Shown: positions 1 to 8,327 of the stretch, one piece after another
How the letters are laid out: the number at the start of each line of letters is the position of its first letter
Position numbering within the stretch: the stretch's first letter is position 1
Assembly: GCF_011742145.1 (NCBI RefSeq)
Contig: NZ_JAAQQU010000104.1
Span: 453,938-517,937 of the forward strand
Direction of reading: 5' to 3'
DNA from: Flavobacterium sp. J49
Lineage (GTDB): Bacteria; Bacteroidota; Bacteroidia; Flavobacteriales; Flavobacteriaceae
Length of the DNA stretch: 64,000 nucleotides
Notes under the pieces: generated by a model
The model's database searches: none
Seen by the model: only the letters and a program-made list of their open reading frames with translations
What the model was told of the DNA's origin: nothing
Program-made: the position numbers and the translations under genes

Positions 1-654
1 GCGTGCGGATTGAGCTTGGTAATTCACCCCAAAAGTCCAATGGTGCCAACGGTTCATGCCAATTGGCGCTATTTCGAAATGTATGACGATAACGGAAAAG
101 TTATCAATTCATGGTTTGGTGGAGGACAAGATTTAACGCCTTATTATTTGTTTGAAGAAGACGCAAAACATTTTCACCAAACGTGCAAAACCGCTTGCGA
201 CAAACACAATAAAGAGTTTTATCCAAAGTATAAAAAACAATGCGACGCTTATTTTTGGAATGCCCATAGAAATGAAGCACGAGGTGTAGGCGGGTTGTTC
301 TTCGATTATTGCAAAGAATCAGAATCCATGAAAATGGATGATTGGTACAATTTCGTAACAGAAGTCGGCAATAGTTTCTGTGAAGCGTATGTACCAATTG
401 TAGAAAGAAGAAAAGAATTGCCGTTTTCAGCCGAACAAAAAACCTGGCAGGAAATCCGTCGCGGTCGTTATGTCGAATTCAATTTGGTGCACGACAAAGG
501 CACGTTATTCGGTCTAAAAACCAACGGCAGAATTGAATCGATATTGATGAGTTTACCACCGCATGTGCAATGGGTATACGACCATCATCCTGAGGAAGGA
601 AGCGAAGAAGAAAAATTAATAAACGTATTAGAGAATCCGGTAGAATGGATTTAA
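1..654 (+). CDS. hemF: Coproporphyrinogen III oxidase, aerobic (HemF), 5' end outside window
   Basis: Oxidative decarboxylation of coproporphyrinogen III to protoporphyrinogen IX in haem synthesis, using O2; a cytoplasmic enzyme. The reading frame is open from base 1 (A-C-G-L-S-L-V-I-H-P), so the TTG at base 10 is not the start and roughly the first third of the protein lies upstream of the window. HemF signatures are PTVHANWRYFE near the start, the WFGGGQDLTPYY block, EARGVGGLFFDY, and RRGRYVEFNLVHDKGTLFGL followed by ESILMSLPP near the C terminus. hemB follows 54 bases downstream on the same strand, which fits a haem operon. Family assignment is very secure; only the N terminus is missing. 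Confidence 0.96.
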   Translation, partial: ACGLSLVIHPKSPMVPTVHANWRYFEMYDDNGKVINSWFGGGQDLTPYYLFEEDAKHFHQTCKTACDKHNKEFYPKYKKQCDAYFWNAHRNEARGVGGLFFDYCKESESMKMDDWYNFVTEVGNSFCEAYVPIVERRKELPFSAEQKTWQEIRRGRYVEFNLVHDKGTLFGLKTNGRIESILMSLPPHVQWVYDHHPEEGSEEEKLINVLENPVEWI

Positions 655-708
655 TAACAAAATTAAATAACGCTGAAGGCTTATTGCTAACAGCTAAAAA
701 CTAAAAAT

Positions 709-1704
709 ATGTTCCCACTACAAAGAGGCAGAAGATTACGCGTGAATGAAAGCATTCGTTCCTTAGTCCGCGAAACGACTTTAAGTCCGGCCGACTTTAT
801 GTTCCCAATGTTCATTGCAGAAGGAGAAAACTATAAATTCGAAATCCCATCAATGCCGGGGATTTTCCGTCGCTCCATTGATTTAACGGTAGAAGAAGTA
901 AAAGAACTTTTCGCTTTAGGCATCCGTGCCGTCAACATTTATGTAAAAGTAGATGAAAGCCTAAAAGACAACACCGGCAAAGAAGCCTGGAATCCCAATG
1001 GATTGATGCAACGCGCCATTCGCGCCATCAAAACCGCTTGTCCGGAAATGATTGTCATGCCTGATGTAGCTTTAGATCCATATTCTATTTACGGTCACGA
1101 CGGCATCATCGAAAACGGTGATGTTGCCAACGATGCCACCAACGATGCTTTAGTAAAAATGGCGGTTTCTCATGCGCAAGCCGGAGCCGATTTTGTAGCA
1201 CCAAGTGATATGATGGATGGACGTGTTTTAAGATTACGTCAAGGTTTAGATGCAGCCGGTTTTCAAAATGTAGGTATTATGAGTTATTCTGCCAAATATG
1301 CTTCGGCCTTTTATGGTCCGTTTCGCGATGCCTTGGACAGTGCACCAAGAGAAGCAGATGTAGTCGTTCCCAAAGACAAAAAGACTTACCAAATGGATTA
1401 CGCCAACCGCCTCGAAGCCATCAAAGAAGCCTTAATGGACGTTGAAGAAGGCGCCGATATGGTCATGGTCAAACCCGGAATTGCGTATTTAGATATCGTT
1501 CGCGAAGTCAAGAATGCTGTGAATGTTCCCGTAACGGTTTTCCATGTTTCAGGCGAATATGCCATGATCAAAGCGGCTTCCGAAAGAGGTTGGCTCGATC
1601 ACGACAAAATCATGATGGAACAATTGATGTGTATCAAGCGTGCCGGTGCCAGTTTGATTTCGACTTATTTTGCCAAAGAAGCCGCGATTTTGTTAAATAA
1701 ATAG
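709..1704 (+). CDS. hemB: Delta-aminolevulinic acid dehydratase (porphobilinogen synthase)
   Basis: Condenses two 5-aminolevulinate molecules to porphobilinogen, an early step of tetrapyrrole synthesis in the cytoplasm. 331 residues, the usual length. The two Schiff-base lysines are visible as K196 (MSYSAKYASAFYG) and K255 (MVMVKPGIAYLDI). The metal-site segment reads DVALDPYSIYGHDG (about 119-132), with Asp/Ala where zinc-dependent enzymes have a Cys triad, so this should be the Mg-dependent, Cys-less type. The start is ATG. It follows hemF closely, so co-transcription is likely. Unusually for a pathway cluster, the gene after it is a cytochrome c lipoprotein, separated by a repeat element. 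Confidence 0.97.
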   Translation: MFPLQRGRRLRVNESIRSLVRETTLSPADFMFPMFIAEGENYKFEIPSMPGIFRRSIDLTVEEVKELFALGIRAVNIYVKVDESLKDNTGKEAWNPNGLMQRAIRAIKTACPEMIVMPDVALDPYSIYGHDGIIENGDVANDATNDALVKMAVSHAQAGADFVAPSDMMDGRVLRLRQGLDAAGFQNVGIMSYSAKYASAFYGPFRDALDSAPREADVVVPKDKKTYQMDYANRLEAIKEALMDVEEGADMVMVKPGIAYLDIVREVKNAVNVPVTVFHVSGEYAMIKAASERGWLDHDKIMMEQLMCIKRAGASLISTYFAKEAAILLNK

Positions 1705-1761
1705 ACCGCCGATTCGCTGATTTTTTAATTATTTAAAATTTTTAATCTGCGAATCTGTGGT
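1704..1761. repeat. Dispersed intergenic repeat fragment (CCGCCGATTCGCTG ... AATCTGCGAATCTGTGG type)
   Basis: Noncoding A+T-rich stretch directly after hemB with the halves CCGCCGATTCGCTGATTTTT and AATCTGCGAATCTGTGG around an AT-rich centre. I recognise this wording from intergenic regions of flavobacterial genomes, but that is memory, not a search. A weaker look-alike (TTTGCGAATTCGCGGTT) sits near 40407-40423. Confidence 0.4.
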
Positions 1762-1800
1762 AAAATTTTTAGAGCGAAAGGTTCGGGATTTATCGGTTGT

Positions 1801-1850
1801 CCCATTTCCCGCTGTCCGCACTACACGGTAGTTGCTCCCATCGGGGCTAA
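1801..1850 (+). repeat. Dispersed repeat family A, copy 1 (short form)
   Basis: ATTTCCCGCTGTCCGC (1804-1819) followed 14 bases later by GCTCCCATCGGGGCTAA (1834-1850). The same two blocks occur in inverted orientation at 11877-11972 (15 of 16 and 15 of 17 bases identical), but there they are separated by a much longer centre. It lies between hemB and the cytochrome gene and overlaps no convincing coding frame. Confidence 0.6.
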
Positions 1851-1879
1851 TTAGGATTTGTATTGAATTTTTGTACACT

Positions 1880-2254
1880 ATGAGAAAAATTATATTACTC
1901 ACTTTTATCATAACCTTCGTCTCTTGTAAAAAAGAAACCGAAGACCATTACGGTCAACCCAAAACGGATCAAACAGCAGTAGCCATTTCCGGTCAGGAAT
2001 TATTTGAAGGTAAAGGAACGTGCACTGCATGCCATTTACCCGACCAAAAAGTTATCGGACCAAGTATCACCGAAATTGCCAAAATCTACAAAGAAAAGAA
2101 AGGCAGCATCGTTAGTTTTCTGAAAGAAGAAAGCGAACCCATCGTTGATCCGAGTCAATACGAAACCATGAAAACCAACTTCGCCATAACAAAACTAATG
2201 AGCGACGAAGAACTAAAAGCTTTGGAAGAGTATATCTACAGCTTTTCAAAATAA
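1880..2254 (+). CDS. Lipoprotein monohaem cytochrome c
   Basis: Small electron-transfer protein, probably anchored to a membrane from the periplasmic side. 124 residues from the ATG at 1880. An upstream in-frame TTG exists, but only the 1880 start gives a clean signal peptide (MRKIILLTFIITFVSC) with lipobox cysteine 16. One haem-binding CTACH motif at 48-52, followed by a typical class I cytochrome fold with ITKLMSDEELKALEEYI at the C terminus, which contains the probable Met ligand. It stands alone after the haem genes with a repeat between them, so joint expression is uncertain. The electron partner cannot be inferred from the context. Confidence 0.85.
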   Translation: MRKIILLTFIITFVSCKKETEDHYGQPKTDQTAVAISGQELFEGKGTCTACHLPDQKVIGPSITEIAKIYKEKKGSIVSFLKEESEPIVDPSQYETMKTNFAITKLMSDEELKALEEYIYSFSK

Positions 2255-2260
2255 GTAGTT

Positions 2261-2304
2261 CGTCAGTTCGAGTGTCCCGATTTTAATCGGGATGTATCGA
2301 GAAC
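2261..2304 (+). repeat. Palindromic dispersed repeat family B, copy 1
   Basis: CGTCAGTTCGAGTG, then a perfect-arm hairpin TCCCGATTTTAATCGGGA, then TGTATCGAGAAC. The outer blocks recur in inverse orientation at 55147-55203 around a different hairpin. This is a REP-like architecture with conserved ends and a variable stem. It sits between the cytochrome and ogt genes and may also act as a terminator for the cytochrome gene. Confidence 0.65.
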
Positions 2305-2322
2305 ATTTGTTATCTTTATCTC

Positions 2323-2793
2323 ATGGAAACCGCATTCATCAAAACACCTCTCGGCGTCGCCAAAATTGTTGGCGATGATAATGGTATTGCCGTTATTTCC
2401 ATTGTAGAAGAAAACGAAGTTTCAGCAACTATTCCCGCGGTTTTGCGAGAAGCAGTTCAACAGCTTCAAGATTATTTTCAAGGAAATCGTAATGATTTTA
2501 ATTTCAAAATAAATCCTAACGGCACCGAATTCCAACAAAGAGTGTGGCAAGAATTACTCAATATTCCCTTTGGGAAAACCATGTCGTATCTCGACTTATC
2601 CAAAAAGTTAGGCGATGTCAAAGCCATTCGCGCCGTAGCTTCCGCTAATGGTAAAAACCCATTATGGATTGTCGTTCCGTGTCATCGCGTGATCGGAACA
2701 GATGGTTCTTTAACCGGTTATGCGGGCGGACTTTGGAGAAAAAAATGGCTGTTGGAACACGAAAGCCCTACCGCACAGCAATCACTTTTTTAA
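2323..2793 (+). CDS. ogt: Methylated-DNA--[protein]-cysteine S-methyltransferase
   Basis: Suicidal repair of O6-alkylguanine by transfer of the alkyl group to a cysteine. 156 residues, typical for Ogt/AGT proteins without a regulatory Ada domain. The active-site motif IVVPCHRVIG places the acceptor at C120. The DNA-binding helix-turn-helix region is FQQRVWQELLNIPFGKTMSY followed by DLSKKLGDVKAIRAVASANG, and the C terminus has GYAGGLWRKKWLLEHE. ATG start at 2323, just downstream of a family B repeat. The following exonuclease gene is 66 bases away on the same strand and may be co-expressed, but no operon proof is visible. Confidence 0.94.
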   Translation: METAFIKTPLGVAKIVGDDNGIAVISIVEENEVSATIPAVLREAVQQLQDYFQGNRNDFNFKINPNGTEFQQRVWQELLNIPFGKTMSYLDLSKKLGDVKAIRAVASANGKNPLWIVVPCHRVIGTDGSLTGYAGGLWRKKWLLEHESPTAQQSLF

Positions 2794-2859
2794 CTACTTT
2801 TCTTTCATATTTAAAATAAATCACTAATTTTAAGTCGGTTAATTCTTAATTTTATTCTT

Positions 2860-3573
2860 ATGATTGAAAAAATCCCATTCAATAACATACTCTTTCTCGA
2901 TATAGAAACCGTACCCGAAGAAGACAATTTCAATGCTTTGGATGCCGAAATGAAATTGCTTTGGGAGCAAAAAACGCAGTACCAAAGGCGTGATGAATAC
3001 ACACCAGAAGATTTTTATGAACGCGCCGGTATTTGGGCAGAGTTTGGTAAAATTGTTTGTATATCGGTGGGCTATTTTGCCAATAAAAATGACATTAGAA
3101 ACTTCAGAGTGACTTCCTTTTTTGGCGAAGAGAAAAAGATTCTAAAGGACTTTTCTAACTTGTTAGATACTCATTTCAATGGAGCCCAACATCTTTTATG
3201 CGGGCATAATGCCAAGGAATTTGATTTTCCGTTTATCGCCCGCAGAATGATTATCAATCAAATTGCCATTCCGTCCAAGCTGAATTTGTTTGGCAAAAAG
3301 CCTTGGGAAATACCACATCTAGATACTTTAGAATTGTGGAAATTTGGTGATTATAAGCATTTCACTTCTTTAAAATTATTGACTAAAATTCTCGGTATTC
3401 CTTCTCCAAAAGGCGATATCGACGGCAGCCAAGTCGCCCATGTTTTTTACGTTGAAAAAGACATTGACCGAATCGTAACTTATTGTGAAAAAGATGTTAT
3501 TGCCGTGGCTCAAATCTTTCTCCGATTGCGCAGAGAAGATTTACTCATTGAGGATGAAATATTACACGTATAA
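2860..3573 (+). CDS. Predicted 3'-5' exonuclease, DEDDy (PolB-exonuclease-like) family
   Basis: Likely 3'-5' DNA or RNA exonuclease of the DnaQ-like superfamily. 237 residues. Motif I LFLDIETVPEE (about 11-21) carries the D-x-E pair, motif II is in GHNAKEFDFPFIARRM (about 115-130), and motif III is YCEKDVIAVAQI with the Tyr-x3-Asp signature near residues 208-212, so it is the DEDDy type. No polymerase or helicase domain is attached, which matches the stand-alone family often annotated as 3'-5' exonuclease related to the PolB exonuclease domain. It is followed at once by a strong hairpin terminator. The physiological substrate is unknown. Confidence 0.82.
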   Translation: MIEKIPFNNILFLDIETVPEEDNFNALDAEMKLLWEQKTQYQRRDEYTPEDFYERAGIWAEFGKIVCISVGYFANKNDIRNFRVTSFFGEEKKILKDFSNLLDTHFNGAQHLLCGHNAKEFDFPFIARRMIINQIAIPSKLNLFGKKPWEIPHLDTLELWKFGDYKHFTSLKLLTKILGIPSPKGDIDGSQVAHVFYVEKDIDRIVTYCEKDVIAVAQIFLRLRREDLLIEDEILHV

Positions 3574-3603
3574 AAAAAGAGGTCATGACGACCTCTTTTT
3601 TTT
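3572..3603. terminator. Bidirectional intrinsic terminator
   Basis: AGAGGTC (3578-3584), loop ATGAC, GACCTCT (3590-3596), flanked by an A-run on the left and a T-run on the right. It ends the exonuclease gene on the plus strand and can also serve the convergent protease gene. Confidence 0.88.
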
Positions 3604-3619
3604 GTTATTCTTTATCTGA

Positions 3620-6562
3620 TTAGTTTCTTTTCAAAACTATTTTCTTAGTAACAGAATCTTGTTCGTTAGCGATATTCACAAGGTATACACCGTCTTGAAG
3701 ATTTTCTATCCCAAAAGAAGTTAGCACTTGATTGGTTTCTTTGGTCATAATGGCTCTTCCTTGTAGGTCATACAAAGTAATGGTTGTTTTTTCACTTAAA
3801 GAAGGAATGGCAACGTTTACAATACCCTGCGTTGGGTTGGGATACACACTGCTGCTTTGTAACGGGTTGTCTGCTATAGTCAACAAAGCAGGAACTACCC
3901 GGCAGATGTCAATACTAAAATTATTGATAGCACCACCGTCTTCATTATAAGGGTCAATTACGCGTAATGTCCAAACGCCGTCCGCCGGCAAGTTATTCAA
4001 TACGCTTAAACTATTCAACGGAGCTATGTTCCCGCTTATCGCAGGATTACCTACACAACTTGGAAAGCCTCCGGCATCATCATAAATACAATTGATGTTG
4101 TCTTCACCGGCACAAGCTTCTTCTTGAAGAATGATAATCGGGCTTCCAATAGCAGCCGGACCTTCCAAAGTAATCGTCATATCTTGTACCCAAGTGTGAG
4201 AAATAAACACATTAACATTAATATCACCAATAGAATAGCCACCGGTTATGGTTACCGGAACAGATGCTTCGGAGTTGGCCACACTGGCAATAACAGCATT
4301 ACTGTAATTTGACGCCGGAAAGTTGGCGTCACAAATCAAGTTACCGGTTGCAAAATTATTAACAGGCGCAGCAGTAATAGCCACTGTTCCACAATTGTTC
4401 ATTGGAATTACTCTCCAATAATAGCGTGTTGCCTCATTCAATCCAGAAATGGTATAAGAGTTGGTGCTTACGTAGTCTTCGGTTATTAAGCTGGAAAAGT
4501 CGCTAAATCGGGAAACTTGAACATGATAAGTTAACGCATTAGCCTGAGCAGCCCAATTAAAAGTTACAGTGGTAGATAAACCCTCTTGTCCATTGGTTGG
4601 TGATTGTACAGCAATAGGCTGAAAAGTACCGCTGTAAACACGAAGCGTTTTATATCGGGCTTCGGTCTCAGTACCATTTGAGCCAAGAACTCCAATAAAG
4701 TATTCTCCGGGTGATACGTTAGACAATCCTGTGATGGTCATGGTAACAATCCCGTTAGCACTTAATGAACTTGGAGAGAAAGTAGCATTAGCACCAGTTG
4801 GTAATCCTAAAGCAGAAAAAGTGGTTGTTCCTGCACCCGATTGAGCGTAGTTAAAAGTATAAGTGGCATTTTGTGTTGAACAAACCGTAACATCTGCAGA
4901 ACTAGGGTTTAAAGAAAAAGCAGAATTAATACCGGTAACCACCAGAGAGAATTTTTGACCGCCTGTGACCAATGTGCCTTTGTGGGTTACCGTAATGGTA
5001 TACTCACCTGCAGTTGGGGCATCTATTTTGATTAGCTCTACATTATCCACATTGTTATCCCCGGAACGGATAGCGGGATTTGCGGGATTTGTCGTTAATC
5101 TCCATGGGTAGTAAGTATTCCCGTTACGGGTAATTCTAATATCTAAATCATTGACTAAAGCAGGAGTTGGATCATTTGGGCCATTGGCACCGGAATTGAC
5201 TGCTCCGGGCAAATCAGTCCACGTAATTGAGGCTATCAAAGGAGTTGAACCATTTGAATTAACAGTCATAGTATAACTTTGATTGTTGTTGATGTTTTCT
5301 TCCGATACCCAAGAAGTTAAGCCGTTATTGGTTAGGGTTTCAGCTGCTTTTTTGGCATTTAACAATCCCCAACCAAATTTAGCATCAGGGCCAACCAATC
5401 CTGCATCATCTGCTGTATGACAAGCCAAACCTTTTAGGGTAGCGGCACGCATAAAATTCGTAGTCAAATTTCGATAGTGCTGTTGTAATAAAATTAAAGT
5501 TCCGGCTACGTTGGGAGAGGCCATTGAAGTTCCTGACATAGTAGCTGTACCGGTATTACTGGAATTACTGGTTGAGGTTAAATTCGTTCCGTTTCCGGTG
5601 ATATCCGGTTTTATACGTAGGTCGTCTGAAGGACCTTGACTACTGGATCCATTGATTGAGATATTACCGGTTACAGTTCCGTCAGTTCCAACAGAAACAT
5701 CTAAAGAGTTGGCTACAACCAAATTGTTTTTTGCGGTTTTATCTCCTACCAGTTTATCATATCCTAAAGCTATGGGATCCTCATTATTGTTATTACCGCC
5801 ATCGTTACCGGCAGACATTACCGCCAAATAATAGGGAGCGTTGTATGCTGCTTCATCCCATTCATAAGCGCCATAGGTGTAAGAACCAATATACCAAGAA
5901 GGCAATGTGCTGGTACCGCTTGTTATTGGAGTTCCATAGGAGTGATTCGAAATCAACATTCCCATTTGTGCTTCTGAAATGGCTTCTCCTAAATCTTCAT
6001 TCCAATCAAAAGTTCGGGCAAATGCTTCAGGCGCCATTCCTTTAACGGCAGCCGGATTGGCGCTTGCCACCATAGTTCCCGCCACGTGGGTGGCATGATT
6101 AGCGGTTCCGGTACTGGAATTGTCAGCGACAGTTACTCTTCCGCCAAAGGCTGTGTGAGAGGCTCTTACATTTCCACCGTCCCAAACCCTTACGGTCATT
6201 CCTTGTCCATTAAGGTTTAATCCCATAGAACCGGTACTATTCAGAAAACTGGCACGGGTAGCAAGGGCGGCATTTACGTTGTGAGTTGAATAATATATAG
6301 GAAAACCATCAGGTGTTAGCTTCATTATCTCTAGGATAGAGCCATCCTCTTTTTCAACATAGACAGGCCATCCTTTGGCTACTGCTGTGGCTATTGCTTT
6401 CTGTTTTTCAACGTTGGCTTTTTTTCTGTAATAAGCTTCTCTTTCTTTAAGCTTTGCCATGTCATAATCAGCTGTGATTTTTTTAATTTCTTCCTGTGAC
6501 TGGCCAAATACGGAACATGAAACAAAAATGATTAAAACTAGTAGTAAATAGTTCTTTTTCAT
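3620..6562 (-). CDS. Secreted S8 (subtilisin-like) serine protease with T9SS sorting domain
   Basis: Extracellular or cell-surface protease of 980 residues. Sec signal peptide at 1-20. The S8 catalytic domain runs about 115-415 with D128 (VRVWDGG), H156 (ANHATHVAGT) and S346 (SGTSMASP). Next come a beta-rich region, an Fn3-like domain near 645-740 (LTYHVQVSRFSDFS, ATRYYWRVIPMN), and a proprotein-convertase P-like domain near 745-890 (VNVFISHTWVQDMTITLEGP). The protein ends in a type A T9SS sorting domain (SVYPNPTQGIVNV ... KKIVLKRN). The ATG at 6562 is well supported. It is monocistronic, has a TANNTTTG-like element upstream and shares the terminator at 3572-3603. The substrate is unknown; nutrient protein degradation is the likely role. 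Confidence 0.93.
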   Translation of the reverse strand: MKKNYLLLVLIIFVSCSVFGQSQEEIKKITADYDMAKLKEREAYYRKKANVEKQKAIATAVAKGWPVYVEKEDGSILEIMKLTPDGFPIYYSTHNVNAALATRASFLNSTGSMGLNLNGQGMTVRVWDGGNVRASHTAFGGRVTVADNSSTGTANHATHVAGTMVASANPAAVKGMAPEAFARTFDWNEDLGEAISEAQMGMLISNHSYGTPITSGTSTLPSWYIGSYTYGAYEWDEAAYNAPYYLAVMSAGNDGGNNNNEDPIALGYDKLVGDKTAKNNLVVANSLDVSVGTDGTVTGNISINGSSSQGPSDDLRIKPDITGNGTNLTSTSNSSNTGTATMSGTSMASPNVAGTLILLQQHYRNLTTNFMRAATLKGLACHTADDAGLVGPDAKFGWGLLNAKKAAETLTNNGLTSWVSEENINNNQSYTMTVNSNGSTPLIASITWTDLPGAVNSGANGPNDPTPALVNDLDIRITRNGNTYYPWRLTTNPANPAIRSGDNNVDNVELIKIDAPTAGEYTITVTHKGTLVTGGQKFSLVVTGINSAFSLNPSSADVTVCSTQNATYTFNYAQSGAGTTTFSALGLPTGANATFSPSSLSANGIVTMTITGLSNVSPGEYFIGVLGSNGTETEARYKTLRVYSGTFQPIAVQSPTNGQEGLSTTVTFNWAAQANALTYHVQVSRFSDFSSLITEDYVSTNSYTISGLNEATRYYWRVIPMNNCGTVAITAAPVNNFATGNLICDANFPASNYSNAVIASVANSEASVPVTITGGYSIGDINVNVFISHTWVQDMTITLEGPAAIGSPIIILQEEACAGEDNINCIYDDAGGFPSCVGNPAISGNIAPLNSLSVLNNLPADGVWTLRVIDPYNEDGGAINNFSIDICRVVPALLTIADNPLQSSSVYPNPTQGIVNVAIPSLSEKTTITLYDLQGRAIMTKETNQVLTSFGIENLQDGVYLVNIANEQDSVTKKIVLKRN

Positions 6563-6604
6563 AATTTTTTTAAAGAATAATTAGTGTGTTGTTTTCAAGT
6601 TTTG

Positions 6605-6612
6605 CAAATATA
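6605..6612 (-). promoter_or_regulatory. Possible -7 element (TATATTTG) of the S8 protease gene
   Basis: On the minus strand TATATTTG matches the Bacteroidota -7 consensus TANNTTTG, about 43 bases before the protease ATG. I could not find a good TTG -33 partner at the expected distance, so this is only a candidate. Confidence 0.3.
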
Positions 6613-6796
6613 TAAATCTTAACTTATGATGGTTGTTTTATTGTTAAATAATCATTATTTTTTAATAATTGTTCAACAGAAGTCAAAAAGTATTACAATA
6701 CAGCGGGGTTTTTTATAAAAAATTTATTTCAAACCTTCAACAAAAATTTATTTCTGTCCAAAATAGAGAAATAGTATATTTACCAAAAAACAGATT

Positions 6797-8236
6797 ATGG
6801 TTTTAAGTAGATTTTGGCTCGCTATTTTTATTTCATCTATTGTCTTTGTAGTGTTTAGTTTAGTTACGTCTAACAGCTATTCGGTGGATTTTATTTTGAA
6901 CGGAAAAAAAGACGATCCTATCTTAATTTCGGAAAAGTACCTCAATCAAGTGCCTAAGTTTGTCATGGACAGCATTGAAAAAGCACCCGAACAAACCATG
7001 GTAATCAATCGCGATACCCTCAATGCCGATACTACTTATGTCTATAAAAGTAAAACGGTAAAAATATACAGCGGTGTTCAAAAATCCGATGGTTTGTTGC
7101 CCACATGTAAAAACAGTTTGCTCGATTTGATATTGCCGTTGATTGCTTATTTGGCTTTCTTTTGCGGGTTGATGGAGCTTTTAATTATTTCAGGTGCTGC
7201 CGAAAAATTGGCCAGAAGACTCAGCCCAATGTTTGCCAAAGTTTTCCCGTCCATTCCCAAAAACCACGAGTCTATATCGTATATGACGTTGAATTTTGCC
7301 GCTAACTTTTTAGGGTTAGACTCTGCTGCCACACCGTTTGGCTTAAAAGCCATGCAAAGTTTACAGGAAATCAATCCCGAAAAAGACAAAGCCAGCGATG
7401 CCCAAATCATGTTCATGTGTTTGCACGCCGCCGGATTAACTTTGATTCCAACTTCCATCATAGGATACCGTGCTGCTGAAAATGCCGCCAATCCAGCGGA
7501 TGTGATGTTGCCGTGTATTATCACCTCATTTATCGGAACGATTGCGGCCTTTTTAATTGTAGGCATTCGCCAAAAAATCAATTTCAAAAGCGCATCATTA
7601 TTGGTCGCGTTGATGACTATTATTGGTGCTATTGTCGGATTGTTGTTTTATGTTAATGGTTTGGATTTGATTGGTAAAAATGCCTTCACTTCTAATTTGT
7701 CCGGATTGATGTTGGTGGCCATTATCGCGTTTACCCTAATCTTTTCTTTTGTCAATGAGAAAAAGTTTGTCGCCAAAGACACAACCATTTTTGATACTTT
7801 CGTAACCGGAGCCAACAATGGTCTGCAAACCGGCGTAAAGATTTTCCCTTATGTAATGGGAATGTTGGTGGCCATTTCTTTTTTCAGAAACAGTGGGTTG
7901 TTTGAAATCATCAGCAACTGGATTTCATTTGCTTTTTCGAATATTGGCGTGAGCAAACAAGTCACCGATTCGTTACCGGTTGCGATGCTCCGACCATTCA
8001 GCTCAGGCGGTTCACGCGGATTTATGATTGATTCCATGCGTAATTTTGGCCCTGATTCTTTCACCGGCCGACTGAGTTGTATTTTCCAATGCAGTGCTGA
8101 AACTACGTTCTATGTGATTGCGGTGTACTTTGGAAGTATTAATGTGAAAAACACTCGTTACACGCTCGGCACTATGCTCTTGGTGGATTTAATCTGTGTG
8201 ATTACGGCGATTTTTGTGGCAAGCTGGTTTTTTTAA
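6797..8236 (+). CDS. Nucleoside-recognition (SpmA/SpmB-like) membrane protein
   Basis: Integral inner-membrane protein of 479 residues that joins both halves found separately as SpmA and SpmB in spore formers. The N-terminal segment has one TM helix (about 7-25) and a periplasmic-looking stretch. Two Gate/nucleoside-recognition regions follow: about 115-270 (ESISYMTLNFAANFLGLDSAATPFG) and about 330-479 (ETTFYVIAVYFGSINVKNTRYTLG region). The organism shows no sign of sporulation, so the spore name should not be used. Transport of a nucleoside-like or other small solute is possible but unproven. ATG start at 6797. It is a single gene between the protease (divergent) and fumarase. Confidence 0.8.
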   Translation: MVLSRFWLAIFISSIVFVVFSLVTSNSYSVDFILNGKKDDPILISEKYLNQVPKFVMDSIEKAPEQTMVINRDTLNADTTYVYKSKTVKIYSGVQKSDGLLPTCKNSLLDLILPLIAYLAFFCGLMELLIISGAAEKLARRLSPMFAKVFPSIPKNHESISYMTLNFAANFLGLDSAATPFGLKAMQSLQEINPEKDKASDAQIMFMCLHAAGLTLIPTSIIGYRAAENAANPADVMLPCIITSFIGTIAAFLIVGIRQKINFKSASLLVALMTIIGAIVGLLFYVNGLDLIGKNAFTSNLSGLMLVAIIAFTLIFSFVNEKKFVAKDTTIFDTFVTGANNGLQTGVKIFPYVMGMLVAISFFRNSGLFEIISNWISFAFSNIGVSKQVTDSLPVAMLRPFSSGGSRGFMIDSMRNFGPDSFTGRLSCIFQCSAETTFYVIAVYFGSINVKNTRYTLGTMLLVDLICVITAIFVASWFF

Positions 8237-8297
8237 GAAATGATTTGGTGTACATTAATTTAGCAACTATTTCATTTCAGCACTCATGCACTTTGCT

Positions 8298-8305
8298 TAA
8301 CTTTG
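8298..8305 (+). promoter_or_regulatory. Possible -7 element (TAACTTTG) upstream of fumarase
   Basis: TAACTTTG fits TANNTTTG exactly, 23 bases before the fumarase ATG. No convincing -33 TTG is present at the normal spacing. Confidence 0.35.
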
Positions 8306-8327
8306 CCGTTTAAAATAACACACTAAA

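Noticed and set aside
10..654. TTG at base 10 as the hemF start
   Set aside because: The frame is open to base 1 and the product would lack the HemF N terminus. The gene is cut by the window edge.
1729..1911. A minus-strand reading frame of 60 codons overlapping the cytochrome leader
   Set aside because: It runs through repeat family A and an AT-rich spacer and has no recognisable protein features.
5656..6045. Plus-strand frame of 129 codons opposite the S8 protease
   Set aside because: Shadow of the protease gene in another frame with no family resemblance.
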